From NCBI RefSeq assembly GCF_023065955.2, contig NW_026623050.1, forward strand, positions 24,386,501 through 24,450,500: a stretch of DNA of 64,000 nucleotides, read 5' to 3'. The notes under the pieces are model-generated. The model was not told where the DNA came from and did no database searches. It saw nothing but the letters and a program-made list of their open reading frames with translations. This DNA comes from Ursus arctos. Taxonomy: Eukaryota; Chordata; Mammalia; Carnivora; Ursidae. The position numbers were made by a program, and so were the translations under genes. Shown here in pieces: positions 45,732 to 57,015 of the stretch (positions are counted from its first letter, which is position 1; each line of letters starts with the position of its first letter).

Positions 45732-45885
45732 TATGGTTCTCAACCCTGGCTGTACATTAGAAACTTTTAAAAATCTACAGATGCCCAGACCCCACACTCA
45801 GAATTTGTTTTAATTGTTGAGGAGTAGAGCCCAAGCCATGATAAGTGTTGATGCTCCCCGGGTAAGTCCAGTGGTTAACATTCCC
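45732..45885 (+). mobile_element. MER5-type hAT-Charlie element
   Basis: TGGTTCTCAACCCTGGCTGT at the left is the typical terminus. 'cattagaaacttttaaaaat', 'ctacagatgcccagacccca' and 'gaatttgttttaattg' follow. The right half is weaker. Confidence 0.7.
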
Positions 45886-46179
45886 CCTGATGAGCCAGGA
45901 TTGAGGGATACAGTCATACATAATTAACTGAAGATAGGCGCAGATGGAATAAGCAGAGTTTAATGGGAGGAAAACCTAAAATTGAGGACAACCATCCATT
46001 AGTTTTTCTTTTTCTATGAATGGAGAAACAAAGTATACTATTCAATCTAAGCAGAAGACATCTTGGTTTACCTCTAGGATTGACATATTCCTAGTTGAAC
46101 CCCACTGACTTATATGATTGGAAAGAGACCCTCAGAAACTGGATGGCAGGTACAGACATATTTAAAAGAAGTACTACCT
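45886..46179. other. No gene or recognised repeat
   Basis: About 290 bp of unique-looking sequence. Confidence 0.4.
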
Positions 46180-46350
46180 CATGAGAGATTCAAAACACTG
46201 CAAAAATGTAGAAGATGAGGGGATGTGGGACATCAGGAAAGGCTTCCTGGAAGAGGTAGCTCTTGAAAGGGGCCTGGAGTAGAAAGATCCCTAGGAAGCA
46301 CTGTGGGTGGGGGGAAGGGAACTGATAAGTACAAGCAGGGAATCCCTTTT
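46180..46350 (-). mobile_element. L2 LINE, antisense
   Basis: 'catcaggaaaggcttcctgg', 'aagaggtagctcttgaaagg' and 'aagtacaagcagggaatccc' match reversed L2 just inside its 3' end. Confidence 0.6.
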
Positions 46351-46454
46351 CCAAAGCTCAGGGCTCTTTTCATGAAAAGGAGGAAGTATTTCATGTTTTT
46401 TTTTTTTCCTTTTTATTATTCTTCTCTTCTGCTTCTAGACTAGGAAAAGTAATA

Positions 46455-46625
46455 AAGGCTAACACTATTTATTGTGTGCCAGACATTATTCTAAGAGCTT
46501 TTTACTTAAATTCTTTGCACTTAATTGTCAGAATATCTCTGTGAGGTAGGTACTGCCATCACCCCCATTTTACAGAGAGGTGAAATAATGCACTCAAGGT
46601 CACACAGCAACCGAATGGTCATTGT
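46455..46625 (-). mobile_element. MIR SINE
   Basis: 'tgtgccagacattattctaa', 'tctctgtgaggtaggtactg', CCCCCATTTTACAGAGAGGT and CAAGGTCACACAGCAACCGA: a well preserved reversed MIR. Confidence 0.85.
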
Positions 46626-47214
46626 CTTAATCTCTCTGCTCTTCTGCCTCTTTCAGATATTGTCATTGACTGAAGCCACCTCTTCCACCAGCAGCTCAGA
46701 GCTCACTGGTGATAGATGCTGTTGTCTGGAAGCTGGCCTACTTACCTTCTAAAATCGGCAATGCTCTGGAGTTGGAAAAGGATTGTAGACCCACCCAACT
46801 ATAGTTCAGATGACATGCTGGGAGGCCCATGCTTAATCAGTGTTCCACTGAGCACAGAAGTAGCTAAGCCCACAGACTCTGCCCCTAGAGCTGCAGCGAG
46901 AGCAAGAGAAACCTGACCTGTCAATTTCTCCGACCACTCCATCTCACCTTGCACAAGATCATATAGAATCGCCTTTCACTTCTTTTTTTTAATTATAGAG
47001 GTAGAGATGATGCCACTTTCCTTCTCTTTTGAAACTCCCTCTCAAGTAGCAAGTTGTTATAAAGGTTTGAATACTGAGCGGTCTTGCCTAAGAAATCCAG
47101 ACAAAGAGTATTTAGCAAAAGTTTTAAGAATGCCCCAGAGAATGAGTATGGTATAAGCCAGTGAAATCAATTTTTTCCTCTTTTCACTAAAACCAGTTAA
47201 TTGAATAGGGACTT
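46626..47214. other. No gene or recognised repeat
   Basis: About 590 bp. Short T run near 46983. Nothing assigned. Confidence 0.45.
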
Positions 47215-47470
47215 ATTGAACACCAACCATACACAGGGTTTCTAAGTAAGAAGAGAACACAACTACAAAAGTTACCAAAACAAAAGGCAAAGTGAGAAGT
47301 ATCACAGGGAAAGTCCCAAAATGCTGTGGCCATTTGGAGGAAGACGAGATGGAAGCAGGGATCCTATATGGCTTCCTGGAGGAGGAGGTACCTATTATAG
47401 GCCCTGAATCTGAAGGATGTCAATAAAAGCTGTGGGAGGAGTGAAGGGCAGTGAATTCTGCTGAGAGGAG
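47215..47470 (-). mobile_element. L2 LINE, antisense
   Basis: 'cttattgaacaccaaccata', 'cctatatggcttcctggagg', 'aggaggtacctattataggc' and 'cctgaatctgaaggatgtca' fit the reversed L2 3' end. Confidence 0.65.
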
Positions 47471-49548
47471 AGGTCTGAAATTGTTTCTGGTTGCAAGTCT
47501 TGAAGAGAGGGCCCTCAGGCTGCACGTGAAGCCCAAGAAGAACAAAGAAAATGTTTGCTGCCAACTTCCAAACTTGCACAGGCGGCAGAGTCGGGGGCAG
47601 GGAAGCTCTAAGGTCGTTCATACAAAGTAGCCAATTTACAGTTATGGTTACACTGGAGTCAATTAAAGTGTTTTATTAGCAGGAATTTGAATCTTTTACC
47701 TTCATTAACATTTAACAGTAAATGGGAGAAAAAAGGTAAATAAAATATTATCTGGCTTTTTAAAGGTCATTTCAGACTGAGCATTATAAAATGTGAGCTG
47801 GGGAAGGGTGGGATGGCCCTTTGTGTGGATTTAGTACATGGGGCCCACGGTACCTATAGATCTCTGGAGAGACCTCATTGCACCAGCAGCAGGAGAACAT
47901 CTCTTGGCAGGTGAGGTGCTCAAAGGTGCATTCATTAGAGGCAGTACATTTGGGGCAGGAGGAGGGAAGAGGGAGACCTGACATGTGAGAATGAATATTT
48001 TGCTTCAGATCTCAGATTGTAAATGATTTGGGGTGTGCAGCTCTTAATAATTACTCCCATGATCAACATCTGCTTTTTAACAACCCTAGCTAGTGACCCA
48101 AACTGATTAAATGACATACCTAATCATTCCCCCAAAGGAAAGAAGCGCAAAGCAAGCCCTGTACCCAAGTCTTGAAGAGTCTGCAAGAGGGCCTTGGGGA
48201 AGCCTCTGTCACAGGAGGCAGGCTATGTTCATGCCCCAGGTACTCTGTGGACCTTTTACAGAAAGGCCTGCTGTTATTGGAAGCCAGAAGCAGAAATATA
48301 CTTTGGCAAGAATATAAATGTTCAACCTGAAAAGAAACTCCTTTTATTTTTAAATTTTTCAAAATGTAGAGCCGTGAGCAGTTAGAAAGCCATCCAAAAG
48401 CTTTCAAGTGAATATTTCAATCCAACTTGTCATCCTTGGAGATGATAAGACCTAATGTCTCATCATCAAGCATCATCTGACCCTGAGAAGGCCCCAGGAA
48501 GCCAAGATGTTCCCACTGTTGGAGAAAGAACTTCCTTGAAATTCTTTATAAGAATGGTTGGACTAGAAGGAGAAGACGCACTCCTTCCACGATGAGGTTT
48601 CTGAAGATTTTAAGGTTTCAATGATGCCTGTCCTCCTTAACCTAGGTGAAGGAATAGGGGGAGAGAGATAGAAAACCCTTGTAGATGAGAAGTTTCCCTT
48701 TTGAGGCAGTAATAGAAAGCACGGTCTTACTCAAATGAGTGAGCTACTGGGTTAAATATCCTCCACTGTGTTCATCATTAGGGCATTTGACTTTACTGCA
48801 TCTGAAAATAGGGGAGAAATGAAATCACAGCAAAATAAATATTTCCTAATTTTAAATAAATATTGCTAATCATAGTGATTGTGTTCAGAGCACAATGCAA
48901 ATACATAAATACAGAGAATAAAATTGGAAGGAAAAAAGGTTATTTACATACATAAACACAAATCAAAAATCCGATTTTAATGTGCTAAAAGCATCTGGTC
49001 TGGTTCTCTAAATGTCAAAGGCTATTGCTCACTGTCCCTCCAGCACTATCCCAATTAACAGCTGAGGAGACGGCCTTTCATTTTTCCAAATCTGAAGGTA
49101 AATATCATGGACTTCAGTGTAAAAAATGATGAGGACCTTTTCCTGTTCTATTTAACAACTTTATTTTGCATTTGATCTAGCAAAACAATATAAAAAGGCT
49201 TCTAGAAGGAAGTGGCAAACCAGAACTCTAAATAGCCTCCCTGATAAGCTCTCCCCACTTCATTCCCTTTCCTGGTTATACAAGATACACAAGCGACTTT
49301 TCAGCCACCCAAGAAGTCTGGGGATATCATCGAGCCTGAAAGATCTTCAGCACCAAGGTGTACAAGGCTACAGAAAGAGGCGGGGGGAGACTGGGACCAT
49401 TTTCTACATCCTGAAGAGAAGCCAACATTCTCTATGATGCACATAGATAACGGGTGCTATTATCCAAAAAGTTGTCATATTGGGCTCCTGATAACCACTG
49501 AAATAATCTCCTTTAAAAAATTATATTGAACACATAGAAGTCAGGCAC
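47471..49548. other. No confirmed gene; 2 kb without recognised repeats
   Basis: A 66-codon minus-strand open frame (47784-47984) is cysteine-rich, with CPKC, LTC and CCWC, and an AG/GTACCG donor-like site lies inside it. I cannot tie it to a family and consider it coincidental. The part at 48840-49000 is AT-rich. Confidence 0.4.
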
Positions 49549-49975
49549 TGTGTTTTTGCCTTAGGGAATGCCATCCCATTTCAGTCCTACAAGAATGGTA
49601 TGTGGCAGGTAGTTTTTTTTATATAATAATTTTTTATTATGTGATGTTAGTCACCATACAGTGCATCCCAAGTTTTTGATGTAAAGTTCCATGATTCACT
49701 ACTTGCGTATAACACCCAGTGCACCATGCAATATGTGCCCTCCTTACTACCCATCACCGGCCTATCCCGATTCCCCACCCCCTCCCCTCTGAAGCCCTCA
49801 GTTTGTTTCCCAGCGTCCATAGTCTCTCATGGTTCATTCCCCCTTCTTTTTACCCCCCCTTCCTTCTTCTCTTTCTTCTCCTACCGCAGGTAGTTTTATC
49901 TCAAATGCAGAGGACGAAACTGGACTCAGAGACAGAATGCAGTCTGCTCTCATCACTGTTATACCAGCCTGTGTT
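49549..49975 (-). mobile_element. MIR SINE split by an L1 insertion
   Basis: Left part 'cccatttcagtcctacaaga' at 49575. Right part 'ctcaaatgcagaggacgaaa' and 'ctggactcagagacagaatg' after 49898. The L1 3' end at 49613-49886 separates them. Confidence 0.55.
49613..49886 (-). mobile_element. Carnivore L1 3' end, 5'-truncated
   Basis: Reversed A tail (49613-49640, T-rich), 'gttagtcaccatacagtgca', 'tgcgtataacacccagtgca', 'tccatagtctctcatggttc', ending in a CT/C-rich stretch. The duplication GCAGGTAGTTTT occurs at about 49604-49615 and 49887-49898. About 270 bp long. Confidence 0.85.
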
Positions 49976-50224
49976 TTCTCATGAAGGTAATTTGGAACTG
50001 AATAAATGAAATGACCGTTTATTCCTACCAACACAGCAATGCTTTCTTACCCACTCTGGGTGAATAACATGGACTGACTGAGAATCAGCTCCAAAGGGAC
50101 CCTGGAGATCTGGGAGCTTCCCTCAAGGAACATGCTAAACGGGGAGAGAGGCTGGCCTAACAATGACTGCGGGTTCTGTTGTTCCACAGTCCTGGGCCTC
50201 CCGCTAAGAAATGCTGACCTCTCT

Positions 50225-50330
50225 ACCTTTTAACTGGTGATGAAACTAAGGCTCATTGCTGAATCTTAGGAATCAAGCTCTCAACTCCCAGTTCAGAGAC
50301 AGCCGCTGTGCTTTCAGTTGAGAAACAGAA
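50225..50330 (-). mobile_element. Possible MIR fragment
   Basis: 'ggtgatgaaactaaggctca' and 'caactcccagttcagagaca' fit reversed MIR loosely. Confidence 0.4.
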
Positions 50331-50579
50331 AAGCAATATATTAAAAATATATAGATATCTTATGTTGTTTCTGCTTTCCTGCACAACTCACCTCTGTTAA
50401 CTAGCTCTGCAAAGGCTGATGGCTGTTCCCTGTACCTCTGCCTTCCTCTTTAGGCAAATATGAGCCCCTTGCAGCAATTCACACATTTCTTCTCCTGTCC
50501 TCTCAGGTAAGGGGTTCTTCCCTACTCCCTGAATTCAGCAGGAAACTTCAAATTATTCAAGAAAGATGTTCTGATTCAA

Positions 50580-50785
50580 CCAACACCTACTGGATGCTTC
50601 ATATATCCCAGGCATTAAGTTTGGTGCTTGTCAATATACTATTTCATTTAACCGTAACTCAACACTATAACATGGGTACTAAGCCCATTTTACAGATTAA
50701 AAAACTGAGGTTTTGGTGGTTTATGTAAATTTCTCAAGGGCTCATGCCTAGTGGCTGAACTAATGTCAGACCTAGGTGTCTCATC
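50580..50785 (-). mobile_element. MIR SINE
   Basis: 'ggatgcttcatatatcccag', GCCCATTTTACAGATTAAAA, 'aactgaggttttggtggttt' and 'ctagtggctgaactaatgtc'. Confidence 0.7.
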
Positions 50786-52621
50786 AATCACCCATCTACC
50801 ATCACTCAGTTTCCTCTACCTCTCAGTTCCATCACATTTTGACATCAACCCCCTCCTCCTCAAAGAAGAGATAATCACAGGAAGTACCTTTCAAAGGTTA
50901 AGATTCTATCAAGTAGGTGAGTTCTCAAGAGATGTGAGTAAAAGAAAGACTCATTGAAATAGAATTTCTAAGAACTCTGGCCACATTTCTAGGTGAAAAT
51001 GGCAGACTTATGTGTATATACGTTATTCACTTGCCAAGGAACAGAAACACGTCCATGGTGAACTAAACGCTCCTGAGAAAGTTGGGCACAGAGGGAAAAA
51101 AAAATCAATGATGAAAGCTCATAGCCATTTACAAAAACATAATCTCACAAACACACATGCAAACACACACATGGTAGTGACACACTGAAATGGTTATCTG
51201 TGAGAGCATGCTAGGGAATCAGAATGGGGAATAAAAGAATAAATAAAATAAGAGAACTATGATTAACTTAATGATCTACTCTTGAGGTTAATATTTTTTT
51301 AAAGTTCATGGCAATTTAAAAATAAAGTCTATGAAAAAGACTGCCAATAAACATAATAAAATTCCCAAATGCAAACTGATGTGACTGTAGGTATGAAATT
51401 ATCAAGAAGAGGGAGAGAAGATGAACTTGCCAAAAGGGGGATCCTTCTTAGGAATTTCATAACTATGGGCTCTTGCTGTTCAGTAATTGCAAGAAAACCA
51501 GCCTGGCTCCAGCCCCTTTACCTGCTGGGAGGGCAAGACAGAATTATGGACTCACATGAAGGATGGACACTGGTGGATGGCACCCATCAGAGTGCATGAT
51601 AACAGGTCTGAGGATCCAGGTCAGAGACGGCCACCCCAATTTAAGCTGCATGTAATTAAAAGGTGTGCATAGAACAGAAACTGACCCTTGCCATCTTGGG
51701 CATGTCAGAGGCTGCTTATTTGAGGCAAAATTCTTTATTGTTTTTCCTTTGTTCTTTTGGTTTTAAAATAATGTACAGAAATCATGTAACTTGACAAAAT
51801 AAAAAATAAATATCCTCTCATCTGGCCAGTGTTTAAAGTGCAAAGGTTTTTAGCGACTGTGTAGTGAGAACACAAACACACACAGAGAGACAGAACAAAT
51901 GCTCTGATGAATAAAAATATGAATTTGAGGGCAAATGAGGCATGAAACATACTGGCCAATAAACAACACAGAAGAAGATCATATTAAATTTTTTTTAATC
52001 TAACCAGACTGGGAAGCATTTGAGCCAGAATACCCACCAAGACAAGACTTTCAAGGAAGTTGCATTTTCTAACAAGTACAGAGGATTGGTGTTCTTTTAT
52101 TTGTTGTAACGCAGACATAAAGAAGCCTAGGATCTTACTGGACTGTGATTTTGAAGGTGAGACTGTGAAGGTTTATACAAATCTAAAAACACATCAGTGA
52201 CCTATCATGAAAAAATAAAATATGCCTAAAATATTCCTGTACTCACAGCTCTTTTTTGAAAAATGCCTCGTCCAGGAGGCCCTTATATTCATAAAGTCCT
52301 TTTTAGTCCACAAAGCTCCTTCAAAACCACTTTGCAGAGTAGAAAGGACAGGTATTATTTGCTGGATGAGGAAATCAGAACAGAAAGTTCAGGTGATTTT
52401 CTCAAGCCCTTCTGCTCAGATATAGTATAGTCCAACTAGTATCTCACATATCGGACTCCTAATGTGGTATAGCCCTGCTAATCTGCCAGTCCTGAGGTTT
52501 CAAACAGCCACTATGAAATGTGCACTGTTTGCCCCTGCTGCTCTTTTATGAAAAGCTGATATCAGGAGCCTACTTTGTACCAACACATCCCATATCAACC
52601 ATCCCTTTCTCTAAGGGAGGC
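50786..52621. other. No gene; a weak MIR trace only
   Basis: About 1.8 kb. 52330-52430 ('tgctggatgaggaaatcaga') may be a reversed MIR core. A 51070-51300 stretch has ACACAC-rich words. Open frames up to 76 codons, no motif. Confidence 0.4.
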
Positions 52622-52815
52622 AGGATGGTGTGGTGGCTGAGAGCTAGACAGGCCTGGGTGCAAATCCTAACTCTGTGAGATACCTGCTATGGGGTTTTGG
52701 AATGTTGTTGCCTCTGTAAAACTGAGTTTTCTCTTCAGTAGTGATGATAATTACTGTCTTCCAAAGCCGTAAGCATAAAAAAGGTCTTGGCCCACAGTAA
52801 GCATTATTACAATTT
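52622..52815 (+). mobile_element. MIR SINE
   Basis: 'aggatggtgtggtggctgag', 'caggcctgggtgcaaatcct', 'aactctgtgagatacctgct' and 'ggcccacagtaagcattatt': a nearly full-length direct MIR. Confidence 0.78.
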
Positions 52816-53234
52816 CTCCTCCACAGTATGCAAAGGTAAAGAAGGAGAAGCATAAACTTTCAGGGCATGATCAGAAGAGGTCATGCGCAGGGCAGCACGG
52901 GGCTTCCTAGTCAAGTCTCAAATAGAACCTTAAACAGAAGAACCTAGGAATGCAGACTTTTTTGTGCATGGAATTTATCACAACCAAAAGAACAATGAGA
53001 ATACATGTCTTAGAGAATCTTTCACCCCACCCCCAAACCACCACATGCACACCCAGAAGCATTGTGGGTCAAAAGAAAATGGATTCTTTCAAGATTCCCA
53101 GACCAGTTTGTGCAAAGTGAAAAGGTTTCCAGCCCCTGTCGGTTCTGAGAAATACCTGAGCCTTGCAAGGCTGAGGTCACCTGAAACTCCTCGGGGGGCT
53201 CTCTGTCTGCACTAATTAGAGAAAGCAATATTGT
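52816..53234. other. No gene or recognised repeat
   Basis: About 420 bp, moderately GC-rich. Opposed open frames of 83 and 68 codons, not recognisable. Confidence 0.4.
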
Positions 53235-53888
53235 TTGAAAGCATTCCCTTCATCTGTCTTCCTACCTCTCTTTGCTCCAGGATTTGGGTGTTCGCAGGCC
53301 CAGGCCTCACAGCCTGCCAGCCCTTCAAAGGCAGGGAAAAAACACAAGCTCACCAAACAGGTGGTGATAAGAGACGTGCCCAGACTGCCTTGGCCGTTTC
53401 GCTCTGCACCTTCACTTTCATTATCTTCATCATTTGTCAAGCAGAGGCAGGCTGGTAAGCCAGGGCTTCCAAACCTTCAAAAGGAAATATTGACTAAACG
53501 ACCATGCTGCTGCTTCCATGACCTCCTCTTTACCTGCTGGATACCCACAGGGACTCACATTCTCAAAAGACAAGTCATCGTTAGACTTTGCTCACTGACA
53601 TCCAGAGGCCCAAGGGAGAGCAAGAGAAATGAAGGGCCAGTCTTAGGAGGAGTTATGAACTGCACCAAGAAACTGGAAAATGCAAAATTAACTTTCAAGG
53701 GTAGGAGCATACAGACAGGACCAATTCACTCAGAACCTGACAGAAACACAGTCCTTATGATGATGAAGGGGTCCAAAATTCCCCAAGAATCTGGCTCATT
53801 ACCTCACTTCTTTAGAGAGCTCAGGTTTTCCCTATATACCCACAAAACTCCTCTTCTTAGAATTTTAGGAAAAGAGTCCCTAAGTTGA
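53235..53888 (+). other. Longest open frame (217 codons), probably not a gene
   Basis: The frame opens at TTG, not ATG. The first in-frame ATG is at 53655, leaving 77 residues. The conceptual product is basic and serine/proline-rich at its start (SKAGKKHKL), with no domain, signal peptide or membrane segment that I recognise. No Kozak-like context or promoter is visible, and a shorter frame overlaps on the opposite strand. A frame of this size is mildly unusual for 64 kb of repeat-rich DNA but can occur by chance. It could also be a remnant of an old exon or retrocopy. Confidence 0.2.
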
Positions 53889-54635
53889 GAAAGGGACAAA
53901 ATGAAGTTTTTACAGTTTGGCTCAGCTTATGGGCTTGTTGAAGTAGAAAACAGTTTTTGAGTGGAACGAGGAGGAGGAAAGAAAGAATTAAAGGGGTTGG
54001 GGTGGGGAGGGAAGGCGGTGTTTTGTTTTTCTCCCTCCATAGTGGCAGAGGGCTGACCAGAAGTTGGAAGGTACATGTTCTGGTGCCATGGAAACAAATT
54101 TTGCAGCCCTGGTTGTTTCAAAAAAGTGCCCATAAACCTGAGCTCACATGTCAAGGTGGATCACAAGCCAGAAGACTAAGACCTGAGCAGAGTTTAGGCC
54201 CCTTATTCCCATTCACTCTTCTTCCCGGTCTTCTCGGACTCTCTTCCAGAAGTTTCCTGGAGAAGCTATCCCAGCTACTCTCTTAACCACACTACTCCCA
54301 TCCCCAAGTCACCTCAACATATGCCCCTCCTTCAGAAACAGAACTATAACTGGTTCCAAAATTGTTTCTGTACCCAGATAAGACAAGACTGAGGGCAGAA
54401 TATGAGCTTCCTACATGTGTGGATATTCCAGCCAGTGATTGTATTTAAGGTTTTTTCCCTAACAGTAAAAGTTTCATTTATCTTTAAAGGTAACCTTGAC
54501 AGGTCTACTCAAAAAAAATGAATATTTCCCTCTTAACAAATGCATTTCCCCACAACGCATCTGCATGACCATCTCACCTAAAAAATACAGAGGCTAATGT
54601 GATTTTGATGCTAACCATCAAGAAACTCTCGGGGC

Positions 54636-54666
<31 letters not shown>

Positions 54667-55004
54667 GTGTGGATAGACATCTTCTTGTTCTTCACAAATT
54701 GGTCTCTAGCCTGAATGAGAAATGCAGGAAAGCACAGAGGTGTAAAGGCACAGCACGCCTGGGAAGACTGGGCTGTTTCTATTCAGCTGGGACTCAGAGA
54801 AGGGCCAAGGGGAGCAGCACAAGATGAGGTCAGGAAGGTAAGTGGAGTTCATATTGGGAGGGTCTCCACACACATTTGCTTTCCTGCAATGGGGTGCTAT
54901 CTAAGATATTTAAGTAGGTAATACACGGGATTCATATTTCAGTTCTGTGATAGAGTGTGGAGATCCTAGAAAAAGGAGAACCTAAAGACACAAGGAGGAG
55001 ACAA
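53889..55004. other. No gene or recognised repeat
   Basis: About 1.1 kb, containing the long T run listed separately. Overlapping open frames of 75 and 109 codons at 53927-54286 are not recognisable. Confidence 0.4.
54636..54661. repeat. T26 homopolymer
   Basis: An uninterrupted run of about 26 T. No SINE or L1 body abuts it on either side, so it is not an obvious retroposon tail. Confidence 0.97.
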
Positions 55005-55140
55005 TCCTTCATTCGTGAAGCAAACACTGAGTGACTGCAATATGCCAGGCGCTGTGCCAGGCACTGCGAGTCTGGTGATGAATGAAGTCAACACCATGAC
55101 TGTCCTGGAGCTTGCAGTCTAACAGCATATGGGGATGGCA
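55005..55140 (-). mobile_element. L2 LINE 3' end, antisense
   Basis: 'caatatgccaggcgctgtgc', 'caggcactgcgagtctggtg', 'ctgtcctggagcttgcagtc' and 'taacagcatatggggatggc'. Confidence 0.7.
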
Positions 55141-55394
55141 GTGGATGGCACTGAAGGTCCCAGATGCATTTATGAGGTGCGTGGGGAATTTTCTCAACAC
55201 AGTGAATTTGAGATATTTGTGAAACAGTCACATGGATAGGTACAAGGAGGCCTAGAGTCGATATGCATTCCTACAAGTTTAAACAGGAATAGAATTTCTA
55301 AAAGTCATTTAATCTGAAGAAAGTCTGCTTTCCTAATCATCACCTGTGGGTTTCTACTCAGAAAAGAACATTTCTCTTGAAGTTTTCCTTGTCA

Positions 55395-55500
55395 AACTGA
55401 GAGGTGAGTAACTTGCCCAAGTAATAGTGCAAATAAGTGGCAAAGTCCCAGGTTTAAACCTAGGTCTGTGGGGCCAGGGTCTGCCTTCAAAGAGCTGGGT
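55395..55500 (-). mobile_element. MIR SINE fragment
   Basis: 'gaggtgagtaacttgcccaa', 'taagtggcaaagtcccaggt' and 'ttaaacctaggtctgtgggg'. Confidence 0.65.
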
Positions 55501-56620
55501 ACAGAATAAAAGGTTTGGAGCACAAGCCCCAGGCCTGAATTCCAGCTGTGGGACTCAGGCATAACTACTCCCCTTTTCTACATAGAAGTTGATTATTGTT
55601 GCCCAACGTTGTACAAAAGCCAAGGGAGATCAGACATAAAACAGACCTGAAATGAACTCTCAGTGGGTCTTCCTCTTCTATAAAAGAAACCTTGACTACC
55701 AAACCACTAGCCACCTTTTCTACATCCCTTCTAGAGGTCCCAAATCCCTCACCCACAGAAACCAGCTCTGCTTCATTAACATTTCTTTCAGTAACATTTA
55801 CATATTTTATTCCACCCTCTCTAATTCAGCAGACCCTTCTTCTCACCCCATTTTGTTCTCAGAGTTTGGTAGTTCTTAGCAAAAATAACAGATTTACTGC
55901 TTCAGTTCCCACAATGCACATGTATTTATTAGGTCCTGCCTTAAAGCAAATTCAAACATCTTCTATGATCATTTTCTCCAAGTGTCAGAGATCTGCCAAT
56001 CCAACTTTGGGATGACTCTTAACATATAGTCTACCATCTGGAGCTGGCTACCCGTAAGTTGTAATATTTCAGTGCCTTCCAGGTACTCTATATGACCTGC
56101 TAATTACCTGTCAGAATGTAGGCATCAGACACAAATCAAATAAGTGAAAAGAACTTGATCTAATCTCTGTGTTGTTTCCAGTTTCTGAGTCTCTGAATAC
56201 CACATACATCAAGCCTACGTCTTGCTCTGGGACATCACATACTTTAATGCATTCCCCAAAGCCCACAGTTCTCTGCAAAGAACTGTTTCCTTTGCTGCTG
56301 AGATTAATAAGCTGATCCTCTTTCCTTGACTGAAAATGTCTGAACAATGTAGAGTTGACCCAGCCTCCTCCTTTCCAGAGGGCATGTTGCAAGATCTCTA
56401 GAACTTGAACATAGCACTCTGCCCATGAGGAGAAAACTCACGCTTAGAGGCAACTCTTGACAAGCCTATCTGATTTAATTTGTCCTCTCCTTTGTGGACA
56501 AATGTCCAAGGAGACAAGAGCCACCATAGCATTTAGCTTTTATTTCCCTTCCTGAATTCCAGGAAGAAGTCTCAACTTTTGATAAGCAAACCAAATTCAA
56601 ATATGTGGGAGACACTTACT
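55501..56620. other. No gene; possible MIR trace at the left
   Basis: 55510-55590 ('aggcctgaattccagctgtg') may be the start of a direct MIR. The remainder is unassigned, with short open frames only (up to 107 codons). Confidence 0.4.
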
Positions 56621-56621
56621 C

Positions 56622-56698
56622 ATAAATTCATTCAGCCAACATTCATTGAGCACCTACTATGTACCAGGTCCTGTGCTAAATAGAGTGTAAACAAAAAA
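56622..56698 (-). mobile_element. L2 LINE 3' terminus, antisense
   Basis: 'attcattcagccaacattca', TTGAGCACCTACTATGTACC and 'aggtcctgtgctaaatagag' are the reversed L2 end. It runs straight into a tandem duplication. Confidence 0.7.
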
Positions 56699-56768
56699 CA
56701 TGATATTCTATGGTGACTAACATTAATTCCTGACATGATATTCTATGGTGACTAACATTAATTCCTGA
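56699..56768. repeat. Perfect tandem duplication of 35 bp
   Basis: Unit 56699-56733 is repeated exactly at 56734-56768; each begins CATGATATTCTATGGTGACT and ends ATTCCTGA. Complete identity points to a recent event or an assembly artefact. Confidence 0.97.
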
Positions 56769-56899
56769 AGATTTAAAATACTATTTAAAATACTAATGGC
56801 CTTTATTTGATGGGTGTTTGGTGTATACAACCAAAATCCTCAATTTTAAAAGGAATTCAGCAATTTTTAAAAATGTGTACTTTCTCATACTCTCACTAG

Positions 56900-57015
56900 G
56901 GCTTTAGGAGGACGGGGATTTTTGTCTGTACTATTCAGGCTGTATCCCTACATCTCGAACAGTGACTGAAACATAGTAAGTACTCAATAAATATTATTGA
57001 ACACATGAATGATGC
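56900..57015 (+). mobile_element. L2 LINE 3' end
   Basis: 'ggaggacggggatttttgtc', 'ggctgtatccctacatctcg' and AGTAAGTACTCAATAAATAT: the direct L2 terminus. Confidence 0.75.

Noticed and set aside
47784..47984. Cysteine-rich minus-strand frame (CPKC, LTC, CCWC) with a donor-like AG/GTACCG, suggesting a RING/IBR or PSI exon
   Set aside because: The cysteine spacing does not fit any of these domains, there is no convincing acceptor AG after the pyrimidine tract, and no neighbouring exon is visible.
53216..53458. Overlapping open frames on both strands (74-75 codons)
   Set aside because: They overlap the longer plus-strand frame, share no recognisable motif, and are most simply shadows of stop-poor composition.
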